Positions 30,958 through 40,613 are shown, counted from the first letter of the stretch. The stretch is DNA of 64,000 nt from Prochlorococcus sp. AG-409-L14 (GCA_003215545.1 QCKF01000001.1:155110-219109); one strand, 5' to 3'. The notes: generated by a model from the sequence alone, not told the origin. Numbers and translations: made by a program.

Positions 30958-30998
30958 TCTTTGTCTTTTAAGTCTCAAGAATTGGACAATCCTCCTCA

Positions 30999-31988
30999 GT
31001 GGAAATAGAAATCTCAAAAGGTAACTGGGTAAAACTGATCTGTGGTGCAAGTAATCAAGATCTTCCATCTATTACAGATCTCTGTGCAGTTTATTCCGTA
31101 GCAGGAGTACATTGTGTTGATGTTGCCGCTGATATTGCTGTAGTAAATGCAGCACGAAAAGGACTTGATTGGGCTAAATCTAAAAAAGGGAAAAAAGCAT
31201 GGCTAATGGTTAGTCTGAGTGATGGTAAAGATGCTCATTTCCGTAAAGCAAAATTCAACTCCAAATTCTGTCCTAAAGAATGTCCGCGTCCATGCGAAAG
31301 AGTCTGTCCTACTAAAGCAATACAACACAAAAAAGGAGTTAATGAAAAACTATGTTATGGATGCGGAAGATGTATACCTGCTTGCCCTTTAGGGCTAATT
31401 GAAGAAGAAGAAAAACATCTACATATCAACGATTATGGAAAGCTTATTGCAGAAATTGCACCAGATGCTGTCGAGATTCATACTGCAACTGGAAGAATCA
31501 AAAGCTTTGAGGCTGCTATTGCAACAATATCCAAGTCGAAAGTTCCATTAAAGAGAATTGCTGTTAGTTGTGGTTTAGATAAAAATGCACTAAATGTAGA
31601 AAAACTAGCCAAGGAATTGTGGCTTAGATATGGATGTCTTCAAAAATATGGATACAAAGCACTTTGGCAACTTGATGGCCGCCCCATGAGTGGAGATCTA
31701 GGTAGCAAGACTTCAAGAGACGCGATTAAGCTTTGGGAAAGAATTCGACCAATAGCTCCACCAGGACCACTTCAATTAGCTGGTGGAACCAATGCACATA
31801 CAATCAGATTACTCAAGACAAAAGATAGACCTGAAGGAATTGCATTTGGTGGCATGGCAAGAAAACTACTTCAGCCATTACTCATTGAAGCCCAAAATAA
31901 AAATATCAGTCTTAGAGAATGGCCTGAAGGCTGGGAAGCAGCACTGAATAATGCCAAGAAACTAATTGTTCCTTGGTTATCTACCTAA
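30999..31988 (+). CDS. ldpA: LdpA, light-dependent period iron-sulfur protein
   Basis: 329 residues from a GTG start. Two 4Fe-4S motifs are visible: Cys91/95/99/103 in CPKECPRPCERVCP and Cys119/122/125/129 in CYGCGRCIPACP. In Synechococcus elongatus LdpA senses redox state and adjusts the circadian period with light. The pairing ndhN-ldpA puts a redox sensor next to an electron-transport subunit. The role here is by homology, since Prochlorococcus has a reduced clock. Confidence 0.9.
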   Translation: MEIEISKGNWVKLICGASNQDLPSITDLCAVYSVAGVHCVDVAADIAVVNAARKGLDWAKSKKGKKAWLMVSLSDGKDAHFRKAKFNSKFCPKECPRPCERVCPTKAIQHKKGVNEKLCYGCGRCIPACPLGLIEEEEKHLHINDYGKLIAEIAPDAVEIHTATGRIKSFEAAIATISKSKVPLKRIAVSCGLDKNALNVEKLAKELWLRYGCLQKYGYKALWQLDGRPMSGDLGSKTSRDAIKLWERIRPIAPPGPLQLAGGTNAHTIRLLKTKDRPEGIAFGGMARKLLQPLLIEAQNKNISLREWPEGWEAALNNAKKLIVPWLST

Positions 31989-32260
31989 TACAAACCAGAA
32001 CAATTGGTCACATCCGTCAAGCACAAATTTCGAGTTAGGCATGAACAAGTTAAAAAAGGGAAAAACCAATAGCAACAGAGATTGAAAGAGTCTCTTGAAA
32101 ATCCTTGCAATATGAGGGAATCCTCAATGAAATGCCTCAAACAAGGCTTTTCAAGCATCGAAATTAATCAAGTCTTTATAAATTAGCGAAGATTAATCCT
32201 CCATGTGCAATTATTTGAAGACAGGTCGACTTCCACTTCTAAGTGAAAGATCTGGATCTA

Positions 32261-32332
32261 TGGGCCGTCGCCAAGTGGTAAGGCAGCGGGTTTTGGTCCC
32301 GCCATTCGTAGGTTCGAATCCTACCGGCCCAG
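32261..32332 (+). tRNA. trnQ: tRNA-Gln (TTG)
   Basis: 72 bases with acceptor stem TGGGCCG / CGGCCCA, anticodon TTG in the loop of CGGGTTTTGGTCCCG, and T-loop GGTTCGAATCC. The U1-A72 type end is typical of tRNA-Gln. The HAD hydrolase gene begins only 16 bases after the tRNA, so the two may share a transcript. Confidence 0.95.
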
Positions 32333-32348
32333 TTTTCGAAATCCTTTT

Positions 32349-33125
32349 TTGCCCTCCCAATCACTTTTGGTTTTTGACTTTGATGGAGTAATCGTTAATG
32401 GGATGGAGGAGTACTGGCTCAGTGCTAGAGAAGCTTGTCTTAAACTTTTAGGCTGTTCATCAGATGCCAAAAAACTATCAAAGTCAGTCCCTCAAGCTTT
32501 TAAAAAGCTAAGACCTTGGGTGCATCAAGGGTGGGAGATGGTCTTATTAGCAGCTGAAATGGTACGTCCTGATAGCACATTAGTCATACATGGCAGTCAA
32601 GAATTCGCATCGAATTATCAAACTTGTATCAACAAATCCCTAGATATATGGCATTGGGATCAAAACCAGTTACAAGATGCTCTTGACAGCATAAGACGAG
32701 ACGCAATTACTAAAAACTATGACAACTGGATACGTCTTCATAAACCTTTTCCGCACGTTATTCAACTAATCAAGCAACTAGAGCAAGAAAATTTTGCTTG
32801 GACAGTACTAAGTACAAAAAGTGCAGAGTTTACTTCTGAAATTCTAAAAACATTTGAACTGAATCCCTTGCATGTATATGGACATGAAGCTGGCTCAAAA
32901 ACGCATGTACTTCTAGAACTTGCTCAGTGCCACACAATAAAAGGCTTCATAGAAGACAGAAGGTCAACTCTGGAAGAAGTCCTCAGGACACCAGGAATAG
33001 CTGATATCACTTGCTACTTAGCAAGTTGGGGCTATCTCAAACCCAAAGATTTAGAAGCACTCCCTCCCAATATCCACCTCCTTCAGCCAAAAACTCTGAC
33101 AGCCCCCTTGGCGGCGTGGCATTAG
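32349..33125 (+). CDS. HAD-superfamily hydrolase
   Basis: 258 residues from a TTG at 32349. Motif I is FDFDGVIVNG, with the nucleophile aspartate near residue 10; TVLSTKS near 155-161 corresponds to motif II; and GFIEDRRSTL near 198-207 to motif III/IV. This is the phosphatase layout of the HAD family, with a helical cap between. The substrate cannot be assigned. There is no ATG near the start, and the first motif leaves little room for another start. It lies between tRNA-Gln and recA. Confidence 0.8.
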   Translation: MPSQSLLVFDFDGVIVNGMEEYWLSAREACLKLLGCSSDAKKLSKSVPQAFKKLRPWVHQGWEMVLLAAEMVRPDSTLVIHGSQEFASNYQTCINKSLDIWHWDQNQLQDALDSIRRDAITKNYDNWIRLHKPFPHVIQLIKQLEQENFAWTVLSTKSAEFTSEILKTFELNPLHVYGHEAGSKTHVLLELAQCHTIKGFIEDRRSTLEEVLRTPGIADITCYLASWGYLKPKDLEALPPNIHLLQPKTLTAPLAAWH

Positions 33126-33133
33126 TTCGCTAG

Positions 33134-33147
33134 CGTACGCCTGTACT
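33134..33147 (+). promoter_or_regulatory. LexA-type SOS box upstream of recA
   Basis: The 14-base CGTACGCCTGTACT fits the cyanobacterial LexA consensus RGTACNNNDGTWCB at every defined position except the first. It is centred about 135 bases before the recA start and overlaps a weak -10-like TACTAT at 33144-33149. Binding by LexA would repress recA until DNA damage. The consensus is from published work on cyanobacterial LexA; the match here is by eye. Confidence 0.6.
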
Positions 33148-33275
33148 ATTCGTGATCACTCAAGACCTCGAAAGTTCTAGTCGCTCTTATCAGCCCTCCG
33201 TTACTTGGAACGAGCCTCTTTTCCCAAAAAAACAAGTAGCTAATTGAATGTCCTGATCCTCAAAGAATCATCGCC

Positions 33276-34415
33276 ATGTCAACCGAAGTAAATGCAAATC
33301 GAACAATGAATTCTGACTCCCGACCACTTGAAAGCAAGTCTGGTGAACGCGACAAAGCCCTCAGTCTTGTTCTTGGACAAATAGAACGCAACTTTGGGAA
33401 AGGATCAATCATGCGCCTGGGGGATGCCTCCAGAATGAGGGTGGAAACAATATCCACAGGCGCTCTAACACTAGATCTAGCTCTTGGTGGCGGCTATCCA
33501 AAGGGAAGGGTTATAGAAGTTTATGGTCCGGAAAGTTCTGGGAAAACAACTCTTACCTTGCATGCCATTGCAGAAGTCCAGCGACGTGGCGGCGTCGCTG
33601 CCTTCGTAGATGCAGAGCACGCCTTAGACCCTGTTTACGCAGCATCAGTAGGAGTAGATGTCGAGAATCTTCTGGTATCTCAGCCAGATACAGGAGAAAT
33701 GGCCTTGGAAATTGTGGATCAGTTAATCCGCTCCGCGGCAGTCGACCTTGTAGTCGTTGACTCCGTAGCCGCACTGACTCCTCGAGCAGAAATAGAAGGA
33801 GAGATGGGAGATCTCGCTATAGGCAGTCAGGCGCGCCTCATGAGCCAAGCGATGCGAAAGATCACCGGGAACATAGGCAAATCTGGATGCACAGTAATTT
33901 TCTTAAATCAACTACGTCTCAAAATCGGGGTTACTTACGGAAACCCAGAAACAACAACCGGAGGAAATGCACTGAAATTTTATGCATCGGTAAGACTAGA
34001 TATACGACGTATTCAGACCCTAAAACGAGGTACTGAAGAATACGGAATCCGTGCAAAAGTCAAAGTAGCCAAAAATAAAGTAGCACCACCATTTCGGATT
34101 GCTGAGTTCGACATTCTGTTTGGCAAAGGGATTAGCACACTAGGTTGCTTACTCGATTTAGCCGATGAGACAGGAATAATCACACGGAAAGGCGCTTGGT
34201 ATAGCTATGAAGGAGATAATATTGGCCAAGGGAAAGACAATACAATTACATGGCTAGAAGAAAACCCTCAGGCCAAAAGTAAGATAGAATCTTTAGTACG
34301 AAAGAAGCTCACTGAGGGATCAGAGGTTAGCTCTAATTCCATGCGAAGCCTAAATAACTCTGCAAAAAATAACAAGGCAAAATCAGAGATGAGTTCGCTA
34401 TCTAAAGCCGCTTAA
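33276..34415 (+). CDS. recA: Recombinase RecA
   Basis: 379 residues. The Walker A motif GPESSGKT is at 84-91, the L1/L2 loop region includes [20 protein letters not shown] and the [12 protein letters not shown] motif follows. It catalyses strand exchange and LexA self-cleavage. The last ~35 residues are a Ser/Asn/Lys-rich tail. A LexA-type box lies upstream, so SOS control is probable. Confidence 0.98.
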   Translation: MSTEVNANRTMNSDSRPLESKSGERDKALSLVLGQIERNFGKGSIMRLGDASRMRVETISTGALTLDLALGGGYPKGRVIEVYGPESSGKTTLTLHAIAEVQRRGGVAAFVDAEHALDPVYAASVGVDVENLLVSQPDTGEMALEIVDQLIRSAAVDLVVVDSVAALTPRAEIEGEMGDLAIGSQARLMSQAMRKITGNIGKSGCTVIFLNQLRLKIGVTYGNPETTTGGNALKFYASVRLDIRRIQTLKRGTEEYGIRAKVKVAKNKVAPPFRIAEFDILFGKGISTLGCLLDLADETGIITRKGAWYSYEGDNIGQGKDNTITWLEENPQAKSKIESLVRKKLTEGSEVSSNSMRSLNNSAKNNKAKSEMSSLSKAA

Positions 34416-34465
34416 TTTATATAAATATCACTTCAAAACGTCACCTAGTTAAGCCAAGAGATATT

Positions 34466-34705
34466 TTATCTTGCATCGGCAGGGATCCACCATCCAGCTG
34501 CTGGTCCAATGAATCTGACAATAATCCATAAAATTACAAGCAACCCAATTCCTATCCAAGCACCTAACTTTGAGTACTTAAAAAATTGCTCTCGCTGATC
34601 TTGTGTAATAGGGAGCCACGGAACAATCCGCGGTGACTGCCCCTTCTCTGTCTTAACCAAACGTGGAGGCAATCCTTGACTAGCTCTACGACGTGCTTCT
34701 CCCAT
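34466..34705 (-). CDS. DUF2839 family small membrane protein
   Basis: 79 residues, beginning MGEARRRASQGLPPR, with one membrane span near residues 48-68 (LGAWIGIGLLVILWIIVRFI). This arrangement, a basic N terminus and a single C-terminal span, is the cyanobacterial DUF2839 family, whose function is unknown. It sits between recA and the helicase-like gene. Confidence 0.82.
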   Translation of the reverse strand: MGEARRRASQGLPPRLVKTEKGQSPRIVPWLPITQDQREQFFKYSKLGAWIGIGLLVILWIIVRFIGPAAGWWIPADAR

Positions 34706-34747
34706 GAGCTTTATGAAACCTTGACAAGTTAAGACTAGACCTAACGA

Positions 34748-36196
34748 CTAATTAGGCAATAGACGGTGAAGTGGATTCCAAGGTTCCAATGCTCGAAAAA
34801 TGTCTCTTCCCCAACTTCGGGCTCTTAATCTGCCGTCAAGAATTGCAATTCGACTATTACCGGTCCTAAGAGGAACCACCAAACGAGGCAAAACACTCAA
34901 AACTTCTGGTAACAAGAGATCCCTGAACCAATCTCGACGTTGATGCTTTAAAGCATCAACTCTTGCCGCAATGAATGGTGACTCCAAGCTAGGAAATGGA
35001 AGTAAAGCAAAGATCAACTGATCAGGAATAGGGAAATAACCTTGATTATTAAGCCACCAAGAGCATCGACAACATATAACGCCATTCGGAATAGTCGTAA
35101 TTTCCTCATGAACAACTCGCAAACCAAATTCAGCAGCAAGTTCACTTGTAAGCCTTTTACGCAATTGATCATCATCTAGCAAAATAATAGTTAGTCCCAA
35201 TGTGCATAAAATCAACCTTCTAGATTGAACTAAAAGATGTTCAGCATAAATTGGAGTATTAGGCAAAGGTTGACGACAAGGCGCAAACAAAGATATCGGT
35301 TGCTGATAATTAGGAAAGCCAAGATCTACTTGTAAATCTAATTTAATAGGAAATGATTTCAACTCGAAGGACAATAGTGAATTTTGTCCAGAGGTTGTAA
35401 CTAATAAGAAGGGGTTATCTTTAGAAAGATCCACTAAAATACTAAGTGGATCTAATGGCTTTAAGAACCAGGTCCATTTTAGAGTTTGATGGTCTAAAAC
35501 AGACCAACTTGCCCAATCCTGAAAGTTGGTATTTATTACTTTTTCCCATGGAAATGGTAATGGTTTCAAGTCTTTTATTAAACTTTTTACTGCATTCACT
35601 GCACTGAAATCCATTCTTACATTTGCATCAATTCGGGAAGCTTGACTAAAAAGCTTGCTGCTAAGTCGATCATGTATCTTAATGATTTTCTTGCTAACAC
35701 AAGGACAAGACATCTGTAATTTGTCCCAATCCGAAGGCTCTATGCGCAATTGCATTACCTCACGAAGGTGTTCACTAAGGCAATCTGCTTGAGGAAAAAT
35801 TAATTGTCTATATTTCAGCAAACCTTTTCGATAAGAACTAATAAATTCATAATAATCAAGTAACCATAATTGATTATCAGAGGGAGGAGGGATATCTCCT
35901 TCCCATATTGACAACTCAAAGCCTTTTGACCTTAATTTAGGTAATACAAAAGTCAACAAGTAACTTCTTTCCTTTGGAGAAAGTATCAATACTCCAGATT
36001 GATTTTGTAGACATAGAGGTATTAATAAGCCAACCCACCAAAAGTTGTTACTAGTGGTATCAAGAGAGATAAGAGTCCTGTCCTTTCTTCGGAGGCTTCT
36101 AGCCACCAAACGGCTCAAAGTGAGATTATGAGACCAGGGTATCTCTTCCGTTTGAAGAAAGTCCTTTAAATGTTTATGAGAAGTGGCTTCCAACAT
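34748..36196 (-). CDS. DinG-like superfamily 2 helicase with lost catalytic motifs
   Basis: 482 residues. The C-terminal ~90 residues (LPFPSLESPFIAARVDALK, then LPEVLSVLPRLVVPLR and AILDGRLRARSWGRDIF) have the layout of DinG/XPD-type helicases. The places where Walker A (GxGKT) and the DEAH box should be read DTTSNNFWWVGLL (about 47-59) and LIFPQADCLSEHL (about 130-142), so ATP binding and hydrolysis look lost. The motif VI arginines are also changed (LPRLVVPLR for QGxGRxIR). The frame is long and open, so it is not a recent pseudogene. It may have kept a DNA-binding or structural role. Confidence 0.65.
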   Translation of the reverse strand: MLEATSHKHLKDFLQTEEIPWSHNLTLSRLVARSLRRKDRTLISLDTTSNNFWWVGLLIPLCLQNQSGVLILSPKERSYLLTFVLPKLRSKGFELSIWEGDIPPPSDNQLWLLDYYEFISSYRKGLLKYRQLIFPQADCLSEHLREVMQLRIEPSDWDKLQMSCPCVSKKIIKIHDRLSSKLFSQASRIDANVRMDFSAVNAVKSLIKDLKPLPFPWEKVINTNFQDWASWSVLDHQTLKWTWFLKPLDPLSILVDLSKDNPFLLVTTSGQNSLLSFELKSFPIKLDLQVDLGFPNYQQPISLFAPCRQPLPNTPIYAEHLLVQSRRLILCTLGLTIILLDDDQLRKRLTSELAAEFGLRVVHEEITTIPNGVICCRCSWWLNNQGYFPIPDQLIFALLPFPSLESPFIAARVDALKHQRRDWFRDLLLPEVLSVLPRLVVPLRTGNSRIAILDGRLRARSWGRDIFRALEPWNPLHRLLPN

Positions 36197-36276
36197 GGAA
36201 AAAGCCTAAAAAGAGTCAAAATCAATGAGGCATCTTGCTCAATCAAACAAGATAAACAAAAGTTGTAAGTATTGGC

Positions 36277-37137
36277 ATGAAAAAACAAACAATTTCACCA
36301 GGCTGCATTGGAATAGTTGGACTTGGTCTAATTGGTGGCTCATTAGGGCTAGATCTCCAATCTGTGGGCCGGGAAGTTCATGGCTTAGTACATCGAACGG
36401 CAACTGCAAATCAAGCCAAAAAGCGTGGACTAGCACAAGTTATTAGTACAGATCCAAAGATTCTTAGTAATTGCGAGCTAGTGATTATGGCTTTACCAAT
36501 TGCTCAGTTACTTGAACCACCAAGCGAACTGCTCGAAGCAATTCCTAAAGAAGCTGTAGTTACTGATGTTGGTTCCATCAAAGATCCAATAGTAAAAGTA
36601 TGGCAAAAACTACATCCACGATTTATTGGAAGTCATCCTATGGCTGGAACTACCCAAAATGGAGTTAATGCTGGTCAAAGAGGATTATTTCGCAATCGAC
36701 CTTGGGTTTCAACACCTAATAGTCATACAGATAAAGATGCTATAGAGATAATCGGTAAATTAGCAAAGCAAATAGAAAGCAATTGGATTAAAGCAGATGC
36801 GTTAGAACACGATAAAGCAGTTGCTCTTATTTCACATTTACCTGTTTTAGTAAGTGCTGCTCTCCTAAAAATGCTTGGGGACAACCCAGAATCCAATATT
36901 CGCGAATTAGCTGCATTATTAGCCTCAAGTGGATTTGCAGATACAACAAGGGTCGGTGGAGGAAATCCAGAATTAGGAGCAAGTATGGCTTCAAGTAACA
37001 CCTATGAACTTCTAAAAGCATTGGATGCCTACAAACAATCTTTAAATCAACTAGAGAATGCTATTAATCTAGGTAAATGGAACTTACTAAAAGAAGAGCT
37101 GTCGAAAACAAAATTGCTTAGAGAAAATATATTCTAA
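36277..37137 (+). CDS. tyrA: Prephenate/arogenate dehydrogenase
   Basis: 286 residues. The Rossmann motif GIVGLGLIGGSLG is at the N terminus, and TDVGSIKDPIV and GSHPMAGTTQNGVNAG follow, all typical of TyrA. It makes tyrosine from arogenate or prephenate by oxidative decarboxylation; cyanobacterial enzymes often prefer arogenate and NADP. An ATG start without a strong ribosome site. It converges with the CrtD-like gene. Confidence 0.92.
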   Translation: MKKQTISPGCIGIVGLGLIGGSLGLDLQSVGREVHGLVHRTATANQAKKRGLAQVISTDPKILSNCELVIMALPIAQLLEPPSELLEAIPKEAVVTDVGSIKDPIVKVWQKLHPRFIGSHPMAGTTQNGVNAGQRGLFRNRPWVSTPNSHTDKDAIEIIGKLAKQIESNWIKADALEHDKAVALISHLPVLVSAALLKMLGDNPESNIRELAALLASSGFADTTRVGGGNPELGASMASSNTYELLKALDAYKQSLNQLENAINLGKWNLLKEELSKTKLLRENIF

Positions 37138-37142
37138 ATAGA

Positions 37143-38651
37143 TCAATCTAAGGCCAAAAACCTACCATGAGTGGCCATTAATTGCCTACAAGCCATCAAT
37201 GCAGATTGCGAAACACCTGCTGTACCCTCGCCCGGATGAATAGAGTCCCCACATAACCAAAAACCTTTCATTGGTGTTCGGCTTGGCAACCCAAATAGCC
37301 CAGAAGAAGAAGGCCTTTGTCCTAATCCACCAACAATGCCATCTGGCCTACCTGTCCATTTAGAAAAACTTCTAGGAGTTGCTAATTCTTTATGTAACCA
37401 GGGTAAGGAATCAACTTCTAACCAGGATTCCAAACAACTTACAATTTGATCTAAAATATTTTGCTTTTTCTCTTTATAAATAGCTTTATCTAGATCTTTC
37501 CAATCTGAGATTTCAGCAAATATACTTGCAATTAAAGTTGCCTCGCCAATAGGAGCTCTCCCATCGCCATCTCGACTTATCGAAATAAATATTGATCCAA
37601 GGACGTCTGTCCCTAACTGAATATGACCAGGGCATTCTAATGGTAAAAACCTTCTTTCAAGTGCTCCATAAAAAACCACTGCACTGCTTGGGATAGGAAG
37701 GCAAGCTAGCTTTTTCTTATAAGAAAATGGAATAATCGATTCATCTTTTATCAAAGAAGGAAGAGTCTGTGGGGGCAAGCTAAATACAACATCATTTGCG
37801 ACAAAGGTTATACATTTTTTCTCTTTTGATAAGGCTTTTACTATCCAAGTTTTTTCTTCGTATGAAAAACTTATATCAAAAACACGATGATTTAAAAACA
37901 GATTTCCACCAAGTCTCAAAAAGGACCTTTGCAAGATCTCGCTAAGACTTTGCATCGATCCGTCTAAATGCCACAGTCCAAGAGGTGCCTGAGCAATATT
38001 TAGAACAGTTGCCCCATAGAGTGCAGAAGTGGCATCTGCAGACTCCTGGGAATAAAGCTTTAACTGCAAATCTAAAAATTTTCTCAAGCGTTGGTCTTTA
38101 TCACAACCACAGATTTTAAGGAGGTCAGTAATTGAACAAGATGTAAAAGAAGCTGTCAAAATATTTGGCAACCGAACTGCATGTAGAAATTGAAATAAAT
38201 CCCAGGAATTAGCAATCGGCAAGACAGGATTTCTTTTGACAAAAGCCCAATTACTCTTATGGATTAAAGTACATAAAGTCCAAAAAAGATCACTACCAGG
38301 AAATTGTCTTTGGCGTTCTTTTATCCACTCAGATTGATCGTGCCAAAGATGAATAGGGTCTGAACCATCTAATAAGTCAACTAAGCAAGCTAAATCAAGA
38401 ACATCTGCCATAGGCAAGTCAATATTTAAATGGCTAAATATTTGATTATGAATACCACCTGGCTCTAGACCAGCAACTTGAGTTGCACCAACATCAAACA
38501 CATATTTGGAACGACAAAATGTTCCAGCACATCCTCCAACCTGATGATGGGCCTCCAATAAACTTACAGGAAGTCCTTCTTTGGCCAGCAGATTGGCTGC
38601 AGTAAGACCAGATACGCCTGCTCCAATAACAATTACAGATGCCTCACTCAT
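37143..38651 (-). CDS. CrtD/CrtI-like FAD-dependent carotenoid oxidoreductase
   Basis: About 502 residues from the ATG at 38651 (MSEASVIVIGAGVSGLTAAN). The FAD-binding dinucleotide motif GAGVSGLTAANLLA and GGCAGTFCRSKYVFDVGATQ near 40-60 place it in the phytoene-desaturase-like family, nearest the cyanobacterial C-3',4' desaturase CrtD/CrtH group. The C-terminal WLCGDSIHPGEGTAGVSQSA is the second FAD motif. A start at 38702 would overlap the divergent kinase gene. The precise substrate is not determinable. Confidence 0.8.
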   Translation of the reverse strand: MSEASVIVIGAGVSGLTAANLLAKEGLPVSLLEAHHQVGGCAGTFCRSKYVFDVGATQVAGLEPGGIHNQIFSHLNIDLPMADVLDLACLVDLLDGSDPIHLWHDQSEWIKERQRQFPGSDLFWTLCTLIHKSNWAFVKRNPVLPIANSWDLFQFLHAVRLPNILTASFTSCSITDLLKICGCDKDQRLRKFLDLQLKLYSQESADATSALYGATVLNIAQAPLGLWHLDGSMQSLSEILQRSFLRLGGNLFLNHRVFDISFSYEEKTWIVKALSKEKKCITFVANDVVFSLPPQTLPSLIKDESIIPFSYKKKLACLPIPSSAVVFYGALERRFLPLECPGHIQLGTDVLGSIFISISRDGDGRAPIGEATLIASIFAEISDWKDLDKAIYKEKKQNILDQIVSCLESWLEVDSLPWLHKELATPRSFSKWTGRPDGIVGGLGQRPSSSGLFGLPSRTPMKGFWLCGDSIHPGEGTAGVSQSALMACRQLMATHGRFLALD

Positions 38652-38689
38652 GACATGATGCTGAAAAGAAATAATGAAATCAAAAGTAC

Positions 38690-39574
38690 ATGCAAGAAAC
38701 AATCATGCAAGAATTATGTTCCTCAAATCGAGTGCTACAAGGTTTAGAAATCAAAAGTGCACGGGCAGTTGCAGGTAGCAGCATCCATCAAGCTTGGAAA
38801 CTCGAATTAAATGATCATCGAAAGATTTTTGCCAAAATTGTCCCCGTAAAGGATACCTGCAAACTTAAGTATGAATTAAATGGGCTAGAAGCACTAAGAA
38901 AATTTGCCAATCCTAAAGTTCTTTTAATTCCAGAACCTTTGGGATTAGAAATCCTTAGCTCTGTATCTATACTATTAATTCCTTGGCTAAATCTAAAAGC
39001 AGGAAATCAAACTAATCTTGGCAAGGGGCTAGCATTACTTCATCAAACCTCATCAGAAGAACAACAAAAGTGCTTTGGATGGGATGAAGATGGATATATT
39101 GGCGCTGGGCCACAACCGGGAGGAAGGATTGAGAACTGGGCAGAATGCTTCATAGAGCTACGCTTAAAGCCACAACTGGAAATTGCAAAAAAATGGGGGC
39201 TGGAAACTGGCGTAATAAAAAAAACACTTTCGGTTATTAAATGTAAGTTGGAAGAGCACAATCCCCAGAAATGCTTAGTTCATGGAGACCTTTGGAGTGG
39301 GAACTGTTCTACTAATTCTCACAACCTAGGAATATTGATTGATCCAGCTGTTTGGTGGGCAGATAGAGAAGTAGATATTGCAATGACAAAACTTTTTGGA
39401 GGGTTTAGTGATGAATTTTATAGAGGATATGAATCAATTTGGCCATCCTCAAAAAGTGCATCTAAAAGACTTGAAATCTACAATCTCTATCATTTAATTA
39501 ACCATGCTAATATTTTCGGAGGATCTTATATTAAGCAATCATTATCTAGTATTAAAGTACTAGATAATGATTGA
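38690..39574 (+). CDS. Fructosamine/ketosamine-3-kinase family protein
   Basis: 294 residues. The fold is that of aminoglycoside-phosphotransferase-like kinases. The diagnostic Fn3K blocks are GWDEDGYIGAGPQ near residue 125 (usual form with -N/D-TIG-), LVHGDLWSGNC near 196-206 with the catalytic aspartate, and ILIDPAVWWADREVDIAM. Known members phosphorylate protein-bound fructosamines and so reverse glycation. It is divergent from the CrtD-like gene, with 38 bases between the preferred starts. Confidence 0.88.
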   Translation: MQETIMQELCSSNRVLQGLEIKSARAVAGSSIHQAWKLELNDHRKIFAKIVPVKDTCKLKYELNGLEALRKFANPKVLLIPEPLGLEILSSVSILLIPWLNLKAGNQTNLGKGLALLHQTSSEEQQKCFGWDEDGYIGAGPQPGGRIENWAECFIELRLKPQLEIAKKWGLETGVIKKTLSVIKCKLEEHNPQKCLVHGDLWSGNCSTNSHNLGILIDPAVWWADREVDIAMTKLFGGFSDEFYRGYESIWPSSKSASKRLEIYNLYHLINHANIFGGSYIKQSLSSIKVLDND

Positions 39575-39596
39575 CATGAGATTAATCAACCTTAAT

Positions 39597-39974
39597 TTAA
39601 CCTAAGTATTCCTTACGAAGATTTTGTATCCTCTCAAAAACAGCATTACGCTTTTCACTAGTAGTAAGGTTCTGCCAACTCCATTGACCTAAAACAACTA
39701 AACCAAGAAGTTCAAGTAGACCAGGTAAGACTGGCACAAAATTAATTGTGTCAATTACACCTTTAATGATCACCTGGGCAACTATCACAATAGCCAAAAT
39801 CCCTACAGCTTTGCCATACTTGCCCATCTGACTCCAATCAACCTTGCCCAAGGCATCATTAACCTTTCCCATTGCATCACCATATCGATCTGAGAAATTA
39901 GTCCCAGGATCTTGGCCAATAGGATTAGTGTCAGAGTTCGACACTGGATTTGTGTCAGGATTTGTGTCGCTCAT
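39597..39974 (-). CDS. CAAD-domain thylakoid membrane protein
   Basis: About 125 residues. The N terminus repeats a SDTNP motif (SDTNPDTNP, then SNSDTNP), the middle holds two hydrophobic spans (AVGILAIVIVAQVI and FVPVLPGLLELLGLVVL), and the end reads LTTSEKRNAVFERIQNLRKEYLG. The layout matches the cyanobacterial CAAD domain, which also occurs fused to some aminoacyl-tRNA synthetases and anchors proteins to thylakoids. Here it is a free-standing protein, like the homologues of chloroplast CURT1. Confidence 0.83.
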   Translation of the reverse strand: MSDTNPDTNPVSNSDTNPIGQDPGTNFSDRYGDAMGKVNDALGKVDWSQMGKYGKAVGILAIVIVAQVIIKGVIDTINFVPVLPGLLELLGLVVLGQWSWQNLTTSEKRNAVFERIQNLRKEYLG

Positions 39975-40050
39975 GTACACAACACCAAATGCGAATGTTG
40001 AGTTGAGCGTATCGAATTAATCTTTCAAGTGCCAGGGCTAACCTAGAGAT

Positions 40051-40083
40051 AATTCCGAACCCATATATAGCGAATTCCGAACC
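40051..40083 (+). repeat. Direct repeat AATTCCGAACC, 22-base period
   Basis: AATTCCGAACC occurs at 40051-40061 and again at 40073-40083, with an 11-base gap, i.e. on the same face of the helix two turns apart. It ends about 15 bases before the start of the JAMM gene. Such spacing is typical of a two-site operator, but no known regulator is implied. Confidence 0.5.
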
Positions 40084-40097
40084 GAGGCAAAATTTTG

Positions 40098-40613
40098 ATG
40101 CAAAAACCAACTGTTATTGAATTCCATGCAAATTGCCTCAAAGTTCTCCAAAAGACCCTGTTAGCAGCATCCCCAAATGAAGGCTGTGCCTTAATACTTG
40201 GCGAATCTAAGAACTCTGAATCAGTAAAAAGAAAAACCTGCATCATCAAGCTCATATGGCCATGTTGCAATATCTGGCAGCCATCAATTTTCAATCTAAA
40301 AGAACCTTCAACAAGTCAATTAGAGAATGATTTAACAAAAACTTCAAAACAAATAAGGTTTGCCTTAGATCCTCGAGAACAAATTGTTGCCCAACGCTGG
40401 GCCAGAACAAATAATCTAAGCATCCTTGGCTCAGCCCATTCTCATCCACAAGGAGAGGCTGTCCCTTCGTTATTAGACGAGTCCTGGAACTTCTCAGAAG
40501 GCCTTATGGCAATAGTCGATGGAAGAGGTATGGTTCGAACTTGGTGGATGGCAAAAACAAAAAACCTGAAGCCTGAAGAAATCGCACATTGTGAAAATAC
40601 AGTATCAAAATAG
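40098..40613 (+). CDS. JAMM/MPN+ metallopeptidase
   Basis: 171 residues. The zinc-protease motif is complete: Glu28 in NEGCALILG, then His114 and His116, Ser124 and Asp127 in HSHPQGEAVPSLLD. Bacterial JAMM proteases remove C-terminal peptides from ubiquitin-fold sulfur carriers so their C-terminal glycine can be activated. It is followed 20 bases later by moeB, an E1-type enzyme, which fits this role. The ATG at 40098 is preferred to the TTG three bases earlier. No sulfur-carrier gene is adjacent. Confidence 0.85.
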   Translation: MQKPTVIEFHANCLKVLQKTLLAASPNEGCALILGESKNSESVKRKTCIIKLIWPCCNIWQPSIFNLKEPSTSQLENDLTKTSKQIRFALDPREQIVAQRWARTNNLSILGSAHSHPQGEAVPSLLDESWNFSEGLMAIVDGRGMVRTWWMAKTKNLKPEEIAHCENTVSK

